The position numbers and the translations under genes were made by a program. 20,592 nt of DNA from an uncultured Campylobacter sp. (GTDB lineage: Bacteria; Campylobacterota; Campylobacteria; Campylobacterales; Campylobacteraceae): positions 1 to 20,592 of the forward strand of contig UQCL01000039.1 in NCBI GenBank assembly GCA_900539505.1, read 5' to 3'. This document shows, piece by piece, positions 7,416-15,263 of this stretch (positions are counted from its first letter, which is position 1; each line of letters begins with the position of its first letter). The notes under the pieces were generated by a model. The model did no database searches and was not told where the DNA came from. It worked only from the letters and a program-made list of their open reading frames with translations.

Positions 7416-8864
7416 TTAACCGCGTCGCAAGCTGCGCTTTCTAAGATAATTATAAATCCAAGCGCCAAGCACCAAAACAGCCGCGAGGCAATACATATAA
7501 AAGGCCGCGCCGTTTTCATACTCCACGTCCTGCGCGATAAAAACGGGCTGCGACATTTCTGGGTTTCGCGCCGCCTCGTCCGCGATCTGCGCCATCACCT
7601 CATCGTCATGCACGTCTAGCGTGATCTTTCGCAGATCGATGAAATTCGTCCGCTTATCCAGATGCCTGCCGCTGCGACCCGTGACGTAAACGCTATGCGA
7701 GTAAAAATTTAGATAATAAAATCCCGCGTCGTCCTTAAAAAGCCTTTCCGAGATCTGCCGCACGGCGCCTTTAAACGGATTATCGCCCGCCCTTTTTAGC
7801 GCGCTTAGCCGGCTGGCGTCTGCGCCAAATTTATAATAAACGTACCAAAACGCGTCCTTGAGCCGACCCTCGATGCCGCTAGCGCGCGGACGATTTAAAA
7901 TTTTATCCTTGCTTAGATAAAATATGCCGTTTTTGCTCGCAAACAGCATGTATTCCTGATGCCCGCTCTGAAAATTTAGCGGCGTATAGGGCTCGTTTGC
8001 GACATCAAATCTCTCGTCGTTCATCAGCACCGCACCCGTAGCGGGATCAAAAAGAAACTCTATGCCCGAGTTTGGCTCCACGAGATACATCTGTTCGCTA
8101 GGCGTGAAATTTAGCCTCTCGCCGTCCGCATAGACGCTGCGTCCGTCGCTTAGCCACCGATCGACCGGGCGAAAGTGCGCGGGCGAGCCTGGGCCGTCTT
8201 CGTGTATGATTTTTAGCCTTATCTGTTTTAGATTTTTTGCATCCGCACCCGCTAAAATTTTACCCTCGTAAAATACCCGCTCGCCGTCGGTGGCGACGTA
8301 TGGGCTCTCCGTCAGCGGCGAGATGGGCTCGCTAGTATCAAGTCTAGCGTAAGGGTAGTTGTACTCCTGCGGCCATTTGGAGAGCCCAAAGGCGTGGAAA
8401 AATACCTTGTAAATGTAGCTTATAGCGCCTCCCATGCGCTGCGTAACGTCCGAGCAGAAGTAGCTCACGCGCCCGTCGCTGTAGTAGCGAGAGCCGATCT
8501 TTTGCGTGCGAGCGGGATCGAGCCCCGACATCTTTCGAGCGCCGCAAAATACGCGGCTAGCGTCCATACCGACATTTGTGTAGGAGTATCTGCCGGTATC
8601 AAGCGCGCGAAAGCTCGCTGCGTCCGCGCCGCCCTCTAGCTCGTAGGGAGCGAGGTTCCAAGAGCGTAGATAAATTTTGCCGCCGATGTTGAAATAATCG
8701 CTGCGGCCGATCTTTTGCGCGTCCGCGGGCAGCTCGCGCGAGCGGTCATACACCGATAGCTCATAGATAAAAACGAGCGAGACGAAAAGCGGCACGAAAA
8801 GTACCGCAAAGAGCAGCTTTAGCGCTTTTTTATCAAATTTGCTTAAATTATTCGCCTTTTTCAT
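7416..8864 (-). CDS. DKNYY-repeat membrane-anchored protein
   Basis: A 482-residue protein with a short basic N-terminus, a membrane segment at about 16-36, a long presumably periplasmic part, a second membrane segment at about 454-473 and a basic tail. The central part carries several diverged repeats of the DKNYY type: a gap-and-tyrosine pattern like D-x-x-x-V-(F/Y)-(Y/C)-x-G-x-x-(L/M)-x-G-(A/L)-D-(A/P). The clearest copies are DASRVFCGARKMSGLDPART (101-120) and DGERVFYEGKILAGADAKNL (193-212); weaker copies lie near 128-138, 239-251, 305-322 and 375-395. DKNYY proteins are common in Gram-negatives but no biochemical role is established as far as I know. The ATG at 8864 has no ribosome site but sits seven bases from a TATAAT, suggesting a leaderless message. 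No obvious partner gene adjoins it. Confidence 0.75.
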   Translation of the reverse strand: MKKANNLSKFDKKALKLLFAVLFVPLFVSLVFIYELSVYDRSRELPADAQKIGRSDYFNIGGKIYLRSWNLAPYELEGGADAASFRALDTGRYSYTNVGMDASRVFCGARKMSGLDPARTQKIGSRYYSDGRVSYFCSDVTQRMGGAISYIYKVFFHAFGLSKWPQEYNYPYARLDTSEPISPLTESPYVATDGERVFYEGKILAGADAKNLKQIRLKIIHEDGPGSPAHFRPVDRWLSDGRSVYADGERLNFTPSEQMYLVEPNSGIEFLFDPATGAVLMNDERFDVANEPYTPLNFQSGHQEYMLFASKNGIFYLSKDKILNRPRASGIEGRLKDAFWYVYYKFGADASRLSALKRAGDNPFKGAVRQISERLFKDDAGFYYLNFYSHSVYVTGRSGRHLDKRTNFIDLRKITLDVHDDEVMAQIADEAARNPEMSQPVFIAQDVEYENGAAFYMYCLAAVLVLGAWIYNYLRKRSLRRG

Positions 8865-8870
8865 AAGGCA

Positions 8871-8876
8871 ATTATA
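8871..8876 (-). promoter_or_regulatory. TATAAT -10 box placing transcription start at the ATG
   Basis: Read on the minus strand, TATAAT is followed by six bases and then the ATG of the DKNYY-repeat gene. Transcription starting at the usual distance would begin at or next to the A of the start codon, giving little or no 5' leader. No Shine-Dalgarno sequence is present before the ATG, which agrees with this. Confidence 0.5.
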
Positions 8877-8952
8877 TATCTTGCTAGTTTAAAACGTTAG
8901 AAATTTAAAAGCGTTTGCGGGGAAATTTTAAAATTTAGAGTGCGGAAAGCTA

Positions 8953-8993
8953 CGGGTAAATTTGACGGCGAAATTTTAGCTCAAATTTACCCG
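8953..8993 (-). terminator. Inverted repeat downstream of the permease gene
   Basis: A 13-bp perfect stem (CGGGTAAATTTGA at 8953-8965 with its complement at 8981-8993) encloses a 15-base loop, 40 bases after the stop codon of the uracil/xanthine permease gene. There is no strong T run after it on the minus strand, so it could be a weak terminator or an mRNA-stabilising hairpin. It includes the AAATTT word in the stem. Confidence 0.4.
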
Positions 8994-9032
8994 CAACCGC
9001 GCGAAACTATGCAAGCTCCGCGCAAATTTAAC

Positions 9033-10274
9033 TTAGTACCCCTCAAAATGCTTGGTCTTTGGCAGCACCAAATTTAGCGTAATGCCGATGAGCGCACCGA
9101 GCCCCACGCCGCTAAAGCTCATCGCGCCAAAATCCAGCACCATGCCGCCGATCGCGCAGACGAAGATGAGCGCGACGATGATCATATTGCGCGGCTCGGC
9201 CAGATCTACGCTGTTTTTTATGAGCGTTTCCATGCCCACGCTGGCGATGATACCGAAAAGCAGCAGCATAATGCCGCCGATGACGGGAGCTGGGATCGTG
9301 GAGAGCGCGGCGCCGAGCTTGCCCACGAAGGCTAGCAGTATCGCAGTAAGCGCGGCAAAGGTCATGATAGCGGGATTATAGGCCTTCGTGATGCTGACTG
9401 CGCCCGTGACCTCGGAGTAGGTGGTGTTTGGCGGTCCGCCAAAGCAGCCAGCTAGCGACGTCGCAAGCCCGTCGCCTAGCAGAGTGCTTTTAAGCCCAGG
9501 GTTTTTAAGGAAATTTTCCTTCGTGACGTTGCTGATCGCAAGCATATCGCCGATGTGCTCGATTGCGGGCGCGATCGCGATAGGCACCATATAGATCACG
9601 GCTTCGAGCTTAAAAACCGGCGCAGTGAAATGCGGCACCGCAAACCACGGCGCGGACAAAATCGGCGTAAAATCCACGATGCCGATAAATAGCGATACGC
9701 AGTATCCAGTCGCAATACCGCACAGGATCGGCACGAGGCGCAGCATACCGCGACCAAACATCATAACGACGATAACCGCCGAGAGCGAGATGAGCGCGAT
9801 AGTAAGCGACTGCCCCTGCGTATATAGCGCCTCTTTGCCCTTGCCCATGACCATATTTACGGCTGCGGGCGAGAGGATGAGGCCGATCGTCATGATGACG
9901 GGGCCCACGACCACGGGCGGTAAAATTTTATGCAAAAACCCCTCGCCTTTGAGCCTAATAAGCAGGCTTAGAACCACGTAAAAAAGCCCCGCCGCGATCA
10001 CCCCGCTCATCGTCGCGGCGATGCCCCACTCCTTCACGCCGAAGCTTAGCGGCGCGATGAACGCGAAACTAGACGCGAGAAAGATCGGCGGGACGTGTTT
10101 ACGCGTGATGAGCTGAAACAGCAGCGTGCCGATGCCCGCCGTAAACAGCGCCACGGACGTATCAAGCCCCGTTAAGATCGGCACCAGCACGAGCGCGCCG
10201 AATGCGACGAATAGAAACTGTACACCGACGAGAGCGTCGCGTAGCCTGAGATTGTAGCCTTCGTATTTTTCCAT
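9033..10274 (-). CDS. uraA: Uracil/xanthine permease (NCS2 family)
   Basis: A 413-residue integral inner-membrane nucleobase:proton symporter of the NCS2/UraA family, with the many hydrophobic segments expected of its 14-helix fold. Two substrate-binding glutamates known from E. coli UraA are conserved in context: E239 in APAIEHIGDMLAIS and E288 in GGPPNTTYSEVTGAVSITKAYNP. This supports uracil or a related base as substrate; xanthine or uric acid relatives are less likely but not excluded, so the symbol is tentative. The ATG at 10274 is preceded by GGGGA at about nine bases. A longer in-frame start (GTG at 10334) would place 20 extra hydrophilic residues inside the leader hairpin and is rejected. 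No upp or other salvage gene adjoins it. Regulation may involve the nested inverted repeat in the leader. Confidence 0.9.
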   Translation of the reverse strand: MEKYEGYNLRLRDALVGVQFLFVAFGALVLVPILTGLDTSVALFTAGIGTLLFQLITRKHVPPIFLASSFAFIAPLSFGVKEWGIAATMSGVIAAGLFYVVLSLLIRLKGEGFLHKILPPVVVGPVIMTIGLILSPAAVNMVMGKGKEALYTQGQSLTIALISLSAVIVVMMFGRGMLRLVPILCGIATGYCVSLFIGIVDFTPILSAPWFAVPHFTAPVFKLEAVIYMVPIAIAPAIEHIGDMLAISNVTKENFLKNPGLKSTLLGDGLATSLAGCFGGPPNTTYSEVTGAVSITKAYNPAIMTFAALTAILLAFVGKLGAALSTIPAPVIGGIMLLLFGIIASVGMETLIKNSVDLAEPRNMIIVALIFVCAIGGMVLDFGAMSFSGVGLGALIGITLNLVLPKTKHFEGY

Positions 10275-10301
10275 CTTGTTAATTCCCCATTCGCTATGGA
10301 T

Positions 10302-10379
10302 TTTTGATAAATTTTTACTACTTGCTGCAGTCACGGACGAATAGTCCGCTCCTTTGCAAGCAATAAAAATTTATCAAAA
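10302..10379 (-). repeat. Nested inverted repeat in the permease leader
   Basis: The outer arms are a perfect 16-bp inverted repeat (TTTTGATAAATTTTTA at 10302-10317 and its complement at 10364-10379). Inside, after three-base spacers on both sides, CTTGC (10321-10325) pairs with GCAAG (10356-10360). In the centre CGGAC (10334-10338) pairs with GTCCG (10344-10348) around a five-base loop. All three stems are coaxial and nearly symmetric, making one long hairpin of 78 bases. It ends 27 bases before the permease ATG. It could act as a leader RNA switch, an mRNA-stabilising hairpin, or be a small mobile or remnant palindromic element; no terminator T run follows it. Confidence 0.75.
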
Positions 10380-10553
10380 CTACACATCATATGTCTTGAA
10401 TATTTTCAAAATTTACGCCTTTCCGCCTCATTTTACCGCAAATTCTATCCAAAGCACACGATTGCGCTCCTTCCTTTGCTCATTTCCGCCTCGTCTAAAG
10501 AAAAATATCACGCCTAATTTTTAAATCTGACACATCAAAAATTTTGACATGCC

Positions 10554-10578
10554 CAGTCGCAGACGGGCAGTCCGCTCC
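10554..10578. repeat. Diverged second copy of the permease-leader core
   Basis: This 25-base segment matches 10328-10352 at 20 of 25 positions without gaps; all five differences are transitions. Both copies end in AGTCCGCTCC and both are followed, at different distances, by TGCAAGCAA. The 16-bp outer arms are not present here, so this copy looks truncated or decayed. Confidence 0.55.
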
Positions 10579-10881
10579 ACCCTCCACTGCCGACCATCGG
10601 CGGCTGCAAGCAAAACGAAGCAGTAGCGCTTCTAAACTACCTGCGATCCACCTTAAATGTTTTAAAATTTTAGCCTCTTTTTAAAATTTTACGACCTCGC
10701 TTTAAAATTTCGCACTCAAGCTTAAAGCTAAATTTCAAATCAAAGCCGCGTAAACAGATCCAAACAGACAACGACCAAAATCCGCAAACCAGCAACTAAA
10801 TTTCACAAACATAGCGGATAAATCAAAACTATACAGACCGAATTTACCGCTAAAATTTAGCGAGTAAATTCCATCGTACGG

Positions 10882-11772
10882 CTATTTTTTGCGAAGCAGG
10901 TCCTTTAGGCTCGCTCTTACGTCCTTGCCACGCAGAATTTGCGCGACCTCGGTAGCGATCGGAGCGTAGATCTTGTGCTTTGTTGCGATATTTACGACCG
11001 CTTCGGTCGTAGCTACACCCTCGGCGACCTCGCCCAACTCGCGCAGAATTTCCTCAAGCCCTTTGCCGCGCGCAAGCCCTAATCCCACGCGGTAGTTTCG
11101 CGATAGCGCACTCGAGGCGGTCAAAAACAAATCGCCCACGCCGCTTAAGCCCAAAAAGGTCTCGTCTCGCGCGCCGAAAAACTTGCCGAAGCGCGCGATC
11201 TCTACGATGCCGCGCGCGATCAAGCTCGCTCTAGCGTTATTGCCGAGCTCGAGCCCATCGCAAACGCCGCTAGCGATGGCGATGACGTTTTTATACGCGC
11301 CGCACACCTCTGCGCCGATGATATCACCACTCGTGTAGGTCTTGATGTAGGCAGGGAAGGTGCTTGCGAAAAGTTCGGCTAGATTTTCGTTACACGAGCT
11401 TACGACGAGCGCACAAGGCAGCTTCTGCATGACTTCGGTGGCAAACGACGGACCTGATAAATAAGCAAGATTGCCGCGTGCGACGTACGCTTCAAAAATT
11501 TCGTTTAAAAACCTGCCGCTAGCCACGTCAATGCCCTTGGAAGCGACTAGAATTTTTTGATTTTTGTAGGTGAAATTTTGATCCAGCCACTGCGCGGTTT
11601 GTTGTGCCGCGAGCGCAAACACCAGTGCTTCGCATTCCAGCGCTTCGCTCACGCTTACAAAATGCGGAATTTGCCTTGGCGTGCGCGAAGTGATGACACA
11701 TTCGTTTTTCGCGCTAAGCGCGTCAAAAAGCGCGCTACCCCATTTGCCCGCGCCGATAACCGCGATTTTCAT
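10882..11772 (-). CDS. gpsA: Glycerol-3-phosphate dehydrogenase [NAD(P)+]
   Basis: A 296-residue cytoplasmic enzyme that reduces dihydroxyacetone phosphate to sn-glycerol-3-phosphate, the backbone for phospholipids. The N-terminal Rossmann motif GAGKWGSAL (residues 7-15) binds NAD(P)H. SGPSFATEV and the GAYKNVIAIASGVCDGL segment carry the active-site residues, with K161 in the position of the conserved lysine; NNARASLIARG and LSGVGDLFLTASS are further family motifs. The ATG at 11772 has AAGGA seven bases upstream and begins directly at the Rossmann fold; a longer in-frame start 15 codons upstream has no support. In C. jejuni gatB and gpsA are neighbours; here the same order is kept but 1 kb of non-coding DNA with a 16-bp tandem repeat separates them, so gpsA probably has its own promoter inside or beside the repeat. 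Confidence 0.96.
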   Translation of the reverse strand: MKIAVIGAGKWGSALFDALSAKNECVITSRTPRQIPHFVSVSEALECEALVFALAAQQTAQWLDQNFTYKNQKILVASKGIDVASGRFLNEIFEAYVARGNLAYLSGPSFATEVMQKLPCALVVSSCNENLAELFASTFPAYIKTYTSGDIIGAEVCGAYKNVIAIASGVCDGLELGNNARASLIARGIVEIARFGKFFGARDETFLGLSGVGDLFLTASSALSRNYRVGLGLARGKGLEEILRELGEVAEGVATTEAVVNIATKHKIYAPIATEVAQILRGKDVRASLKDLLRKK

Positions 11773-12795
11773 TATGTTCCTTTTTAAAAATTTATTCGCA
11801 AATTTGCGGTTTTTCAAATTTCATTCTCTTGAAATTCCCACTCTTTGAAAATTTAGCCCAAAAGCGCCGACATGAGCCCGTGCAAATGCTAGCCGAAGCC
11901 ACGCTTTAAAATTCACTTTTTGAAATTTCGTCTCGTTAAAATTTCGTCTCGTTAAAATTTCGTCTCGTTAAAATTTCGTCTCGTTAAAATTTTGCGCTTT
12001 TGAAATTTACTCAGCAAAAACTTCGCTTTTTTAAAATTTACCTCGCTAAAATTTCATACTTTTAAGGTTTTGCTCTTCCGTCAAAAACACTTTCACAAAA
12101 GGCGCGGCAGTGAACGAATGAGGATTTTGAAACTCCATTATACATTTTAAAATTTCACTCGTGCATCGCCAAAGCAAATCAAATTTTTAAAAATTTTATT
12201 CAGACGCCCGATCGCAAATCGCGCTTTTAAATCCGCTTAAATCTATCAAGGCGTGCTTTGGGCCTAGATGATCTGCGGTCGCTCGCCATGTTATCGTTTG
12301 GCGCAAGATTTGGGGCACGCGCATCCGACGACGCAGCGATTGATTAAATTTAGCCTGCACATTGGCTTGCCACTCAAATTCGACCCTGCGTATTCGATCC
12401 TATCCGCGCACCCCGAGCTTCCGTTCTCGTTCTCGCAAGCAGGGCAATTTTACGCATTCCCTACAAGCTTTGCCGCGCTTTGACGGTAGCTGTGAGTAAA
12501 ATTCCTAGGACGCGCTTCTTAAACCCCTCCGTCGCAGACCGACACTTGATGCAAACAGCCCGCACGAGAAAAAACGAACTCAAAAGAACAAAACGTGCGC
12601 GAGGCAGAGCGGGTAGCCGCCGAGATCGCGCCGAATGAAATATAACACGCAAAAGCCTTCGTCATTGGCGCGTTAAAGCTTTAGCTCGAAGCAAAACGCT
12701 GCGAGCAGATTTAAAATTTTATCCCTAAGAGCTTCATCTATCGCATGCATCGCGCCGCCTTTAATTCGCCGTTTGCTGCCGCGCAAGCTGCGAAA
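11773..12795. other. Gene-free 1,023-base region between gpsA and gatB
   Basis: The first 300 bases (about 11815-12065) are a largely degenerate 16-bp periodic array described separately. The remainder, 12066-12795, holds no frame that I recognise: open frames at 12268-12483 (plus) and 12461-12652 (minus) have no family-like sequence or ribosome site. A short minus-strand frame after gatB (12673-12750, 25 codons, reading MHAIDEALRDKILNLL...) looks helical but is too short to call. The region may contain gene remnants. Confidence 0.5.
11923..11986. repeat. 16-bp tandem repeat, four perfect copies, with degenerate flanks
   Basis: AAATTTCGTCTCGTTA is repeated four times without change from 11923 to 11986. 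Similar 16-base units, each opening with AAATT(T/C), continue on both sides: 11815-11830, 11831-11846 and 11847-11862 to the left, and several irregular units to about 12065 on the right. The array begins about 40 bases upstream of the gpsA start codon, so it covers the likely gpsA promoter. Perfect inner copies and decayed outer ones are what recent expansion of an older array would leave. Confidence 0.9.
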
Positions 12796-14217
12796 TCAGC
12801 CCAGCTTCTGTTTTAAAAGCTCGTTCACCTTTGCAGGATTAAACGCGCCCTTGCCCTCTTTCATTACTTGGCCTACGAAGAAGCCGAATAGCTTGTCTTT
12901 GCCGCCGCGATAGTCCGCGACCTTGTCCTTGTTTTGGCTCATCACGCGCGCTATGATCTCCAAAATCGCGCCGTCGTCGCTTACCTGCCTCAAGCCTAGC
13001 TTGTCGATGACCGAGCTTACGGCCTCGTCGCGCTCCATTAAATAATCAAGCACCTCTTTGGCGGCCTTTTGCGATACAGCGCCGCCTTCGATCGCGCTTA
13101 AAAGCTCGTTCATCTTCGCGCTACCTACGGGCGAATCCTCGATCGTAACGCCGTTTTTGAGCCTGCCCGCAAGCTCGACGGTAAGCCAGCTGACGCAGAG
13201 TTTCGGCTCGTGTCCCGCCGCGATTAGATCCTCAAAAAATCGCGCGTTTTCGTAGGTCGAGATTATGATCTCGGCGTCTTTCTCTTTTACGCCCAGCTCT
13301 CGGACGTAGCGAGCCTTTTTCTGATCGGGCAGCTCGGGGATCTGCTGCGCAGCAGCCAGCATCTCGTCATCCACGATCACGGTTAGCAAGTCCGGATCGG
13401 GGAAGTAGCGGTACTCAGCGCTGTCCTCTTTGCTACGCATCGGTTTGGTGATAAACTTAGCGGTGTCAAAAAGGCGGGTTTCTTGCACGACCTCTTGCTC
13501 ATATTTGCCGTCCTGCCAAGCTTCGATCTGACGCTCGATCTCAAACTCGATCGCCTTTTGGATAAATTTAAAGGAGTTTAAATTTTTAATCTCCACGCGC
13601 GTGTAGAGCTTTTGCTCGCCTTGCGGACGGATGCTGACGTTTACGTCGCAGCGAAACGAGCCTTCCTGCATATTCGCGTCGCTGATATTTAAAAAACGCA
13701 AAATGCTGTGGAGTTTTTTTAGATACGCGACCGCCTCATCCGCAGAGCGCATATCAGGCTCGCTTACGATCTCCAAAAGCGGCGTGCCGGCGCGGTTTAG
13801 ATCGACCAGGCTGCGCGAGCTTTCGTGGTTATTTTTGCCCGCGTCCTCCTCTAGGTGCGCGCGCGTAATGCCGATGCGCTTGCTCTGTCCCTCTGCAGCT
13901 ATAAAAAGCTCGCCGTGCTCGACGATCGGGATCGTCCACTGCGAAATTTGATACGCCTTAGGAAGGTCGGGATAGAAGTAGTTTTTGCGGTCGAATACCG
14001 ACTTGCGATTGATCGTCGCATTGACGGCGATGCCGAAGCTGATGGCTTTTTTAACCGCCTCCTCGTTTAGCACGGGAAGAGCGCCCGGAAGCGCTAGGCA
14101 GGTCGGGCATACGTGCGAATTCGCCTCGTCGCCAAAGCTCGTGGGGCAGGAGCAGAAAATTTTGGTTTTGGTATTTAGCTGGCAGTGTACCTCCAGGCCG
14201 ATCACGGTTTCAAACAT
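12796..14217 (-). CDS. gatB: Asp-tRNA(Asn)/Glu-tRNA(Gln) amidotransferase subunit B
   Basis: A 473-residue full-length GatB. In the GatCAB complex it binds misacylated Glu-tRNA(Gln) and Asp-tRNA(Asn), activates the side chain with ATP, and uses ammonia from GatA. The start is the family signature ETVIGLEVHCQLNT. Four cysteines in the pattern C22-x-C24 ... C37-x-x-C40 form the likely zinc site, followed by CLALPGALPVLN. YFYPDLPKAYQISQW, HLEEDAGKNNH and NRAGTPLLEIVSEPDM are the catalytic-cradle motifs, and the C-terminal helical YqeY-like tail (about 330-473) contacts tRNA. The ATG at 14217 has AAGG upstream. Such an enzyme is expected where glutaminyl- or asparaginyl-tRNA synthetase is lacking. 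gatA and gatC are not in this window. Confidence 0.98.
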   Translation of the reverse strand: MFETVIGLEVHCQLNTKTKIFCSCPTSFGDEANSHVCPTCLALPGALPVLNEEAVKKAISFGIAVNATINRKSVFDRKNYFYPDLPKAYQISQWTIPIVEHGELFIAAEGQSKRIGITRAHLEEDAGKNNHESSRSLVDLNRAGTPLLEIVSEPDMRSADEAVAYLKKLHSILRFLNISDANMQEGSFRCDVNVSIRPQGEQKLYTRVEIKNLNSFKFIQKAIEFEIERQIEAWQDGKYEQEVVQETRLFDTAKFITKPMRSKEDSAEYRYFPDPDLLTVIVDDEMLAAAQQIPELPDQKKARYVRELGVKEKDAEIIISTYENARFFEDLIAAGHEPKLCVSWLTVELAGRLKNGVTIEDSPVGSAKMNELLSAIEGGAVSQKAAKEVLDYLMERDEAVSSVIDKLGLRQVSDDGAILEIIARVMSQNKDKVADYRGGKDKLFGFFVGQVMKEGKGAFNPAKVNELLKQKLG

Positions 14218-14303
14218 AAACTTAACCTTTTAGAATAAAAATTTCGCGTAATTTTACAATTTTTTGCTTTAATACTCGCTTGCAGCGGCGCGCGGCAGAG
14301 GCT

Positions 14304-14317
14304 AAATTTTAAAATTT
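14304..14317. repeat. AAATTTTAAAATTT palindrome
   Basis: This 14-base perfect palindrome lies between gatB and the small membrane-protein gene. The same word occurs at 3827-3840, 8923-8936 and 17216-17229, always between genes. Confidence 0.6.
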
Positions 14318-14331
14318 AATCGAATAGATTT

Positions 14332-14556
14332 CTATTCGCCGCTATGAAGGAGCTTTTCTTTCAGATCGAAAACATCGACCATCAAGCAGGTGATGATGAC
14401 GCATATCACGCCCGGAGCGGTGCAGATGAAGAGGAATTTTAACCCCAAAAAATAAAATGACGGATAGGCAAAAAAGACGAATGCGCCGACGAAAATCAAT
14501 CCGAACGACGCACCCACGAGGAAGTATAAGAAATTTCGCTTAAAATTAATGCTCAT
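14332..14556 (-). CDS. Small membrane protein following atpB (Cj1203c-like)
   Basis: A 74-residue protein with a basic start (MSINFKRN), two hydrophobic helices (about residues 9-30 and 35-60) and an acidic-basic hydrophilic tail (DVFDLKEKLLHSGE), so it is predicted to be a hairpin in the inner membrane. The ATG overlaps the end of atpB by 11 bases and lacks a good ribosome site, which indicates translation coupled to atpB. From memory, a similar small membrane-protein gene (Cj1203c) follows atpB in C. jejuni. The constant position suggests a link to F0 assembly or function, but this is inference and no family function is known to me. Confidence 0.8.
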   Translation of the reverse strand: MSINFKRNFLYFLVGASFGLIFVGAFVFFAYPSFYFLGLKFLFICTAPGVICVIITCLMVDVFDLKEKLLHSGE

Positions 14557-15226
14557 CGACGATCACGGCGCCCGCTAGATAAACGTAGCTTAAAACCATG
14601 AAAATGAAAGTCTGCAAAATCGCCATAAAAGTAAGCAGCGCAAACGGTACCATCGGCACTAGCGCAGGAGCGAGAGTAAGCATAACGAGTAGGAAGGTAT
14701 CGTCGCCTTTGATATTACCGAAAAGTCGGAACGAAAGCGATACGACGCGCGAAAAATGCGAGACGATCTCTATGACGAACATAAACGGAGCTAGGATTTT
14801 CACCGGCCCCATAAAGTGCTTTAGGTAGTTGATCACGCCATGCTCGCGAACGCCCTCAAAATGGTAGTACAACCAAACGCAAAGCGTAAGCGAAAGGGTT
14901 AAATTTAGACTCGCGCTCGGCGACTCAAAACCCGGCACCAAACCGATAACGTTACTAAAAAATATCACAAATCCCAATGTTGCGATTAGCGGAAGATATT
15001 TTTTGGCTTGTTCCTCGCTGCCCATCGCGTCCTTACCGATCGTTAGCACGCCGCTTAGGTAGGCTTCGGCGATGTTTTGCATGCCATGTGGCACAAGCTG
15101 AAGAGAGCGAGTGGAGCAAAGCGCGACGGCTACGATGATAGCGACGACCAAAAAGAAGTAAAAAAGGTAGATAAAAGTGTGGTCGTAAGAAATTAAACCG
15201 CCGAAAAGGAAGATGTCTTTTAGCAT
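14546..15226 (-). CDS. atpB: F0F1 ATP synthase subunit a
   Basis: A 226-residue polytopic inner-membrane protein that forms the proton half-channels beside the c-ring of ATP synthase. The signature VSLSFRLFGNIKGDDTFLLV near residues 162-181 contains the essential arginine (R167, equivalent to E. coli R210), followed by the hydrophobic C-terminal pair of helices. The length is normal for epsilonproteobacteria, in which atpB commonly stands apart from the main atp operon, as it does here. The ATG at 15226 has AAGGG five bases upstream. A candidate -10 (TAAAAT) lies at 15258-15263 on the minus strand. The small downstream gene overlaps its end. Confidence 0.97.
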   Translation of the reverse strand: MLKDIFLFGGLISYDHTFIYLFYFFLVVAIIVAVALCSTRSLQLVPHGMQNIAEAYLSGVLTIGKDAMGSEEQAKKYLPLIATLGFVIFFSNVIGLVPGFESPSASLNLTLSLTLCVWLYYHFEGVREHGVINYLKHFMGPVKILAPFMFVIEIVSHFSRVVSLSFRLFGNIKGDDTFLLVMLTLAPALVPMVPFALLTFMAILQTFIFMVLSYVYLAGAVIVDEH

Positions 15227-15257
15227 AAAAACCCTTGATCGTTGAAATTTGAGGCGT

Positions 15258-15263
15258 ATTTTA
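15258..15263 (-). promoter_or_regulatory. Candidate atpB -10 box
   Basis: TAAAAT on the minus strand lies 31 bases before the atpB ATG in an A/T-rich stretch. No clear -35 box is seen. Weak evidence on its own. Confidence 0.35.

Larger units (their letters stand above)
10275..10881. other. Gene-free 607-base region between the permease gene and gpsA
   Basis: No coding frame is credible. The part nearest the permease holds a large nested inverted repeat (10302-10379). A 25-base segment of that element recurs in diverged form at 10554-10578. The rest is rich in TTTAAAATTT words, and CGCTAAAATTTAGCG at 10848-10862 forms a near-perfect palindrome just downstream of gpsA. Confidence 0.6.

Noticed and set aside
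10275..10334. N-terminal extension of the permease from GTG at 10334
   Set aside because: It would run through the 3' arm of the leader hairpin, adds 20 unrelated hydrophilic residues, and the ATG at 10274 has its own ribosome site and fits the family start.
10302..10379. Intrinsic terminator or attenuator before the permease gene
   Set aside because: The hairpin is followed by A-rich and mixed sequence on the sense strand, not a T run, so simple termination is unlikely.
11923..11986. CRISPR or iteron-type replication origin
   Set aside because: No spacers, no dnaA or rep gene, and no DnaA-box clusters that I could recognise; it is a simple minisatellite.
12268..12652. Small proteins between gpsA and gatB
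   Set aside because: Frames on both strands are short, lack ribosome sites and show no family resemblance; better treated as non-coding or remnant DNA.
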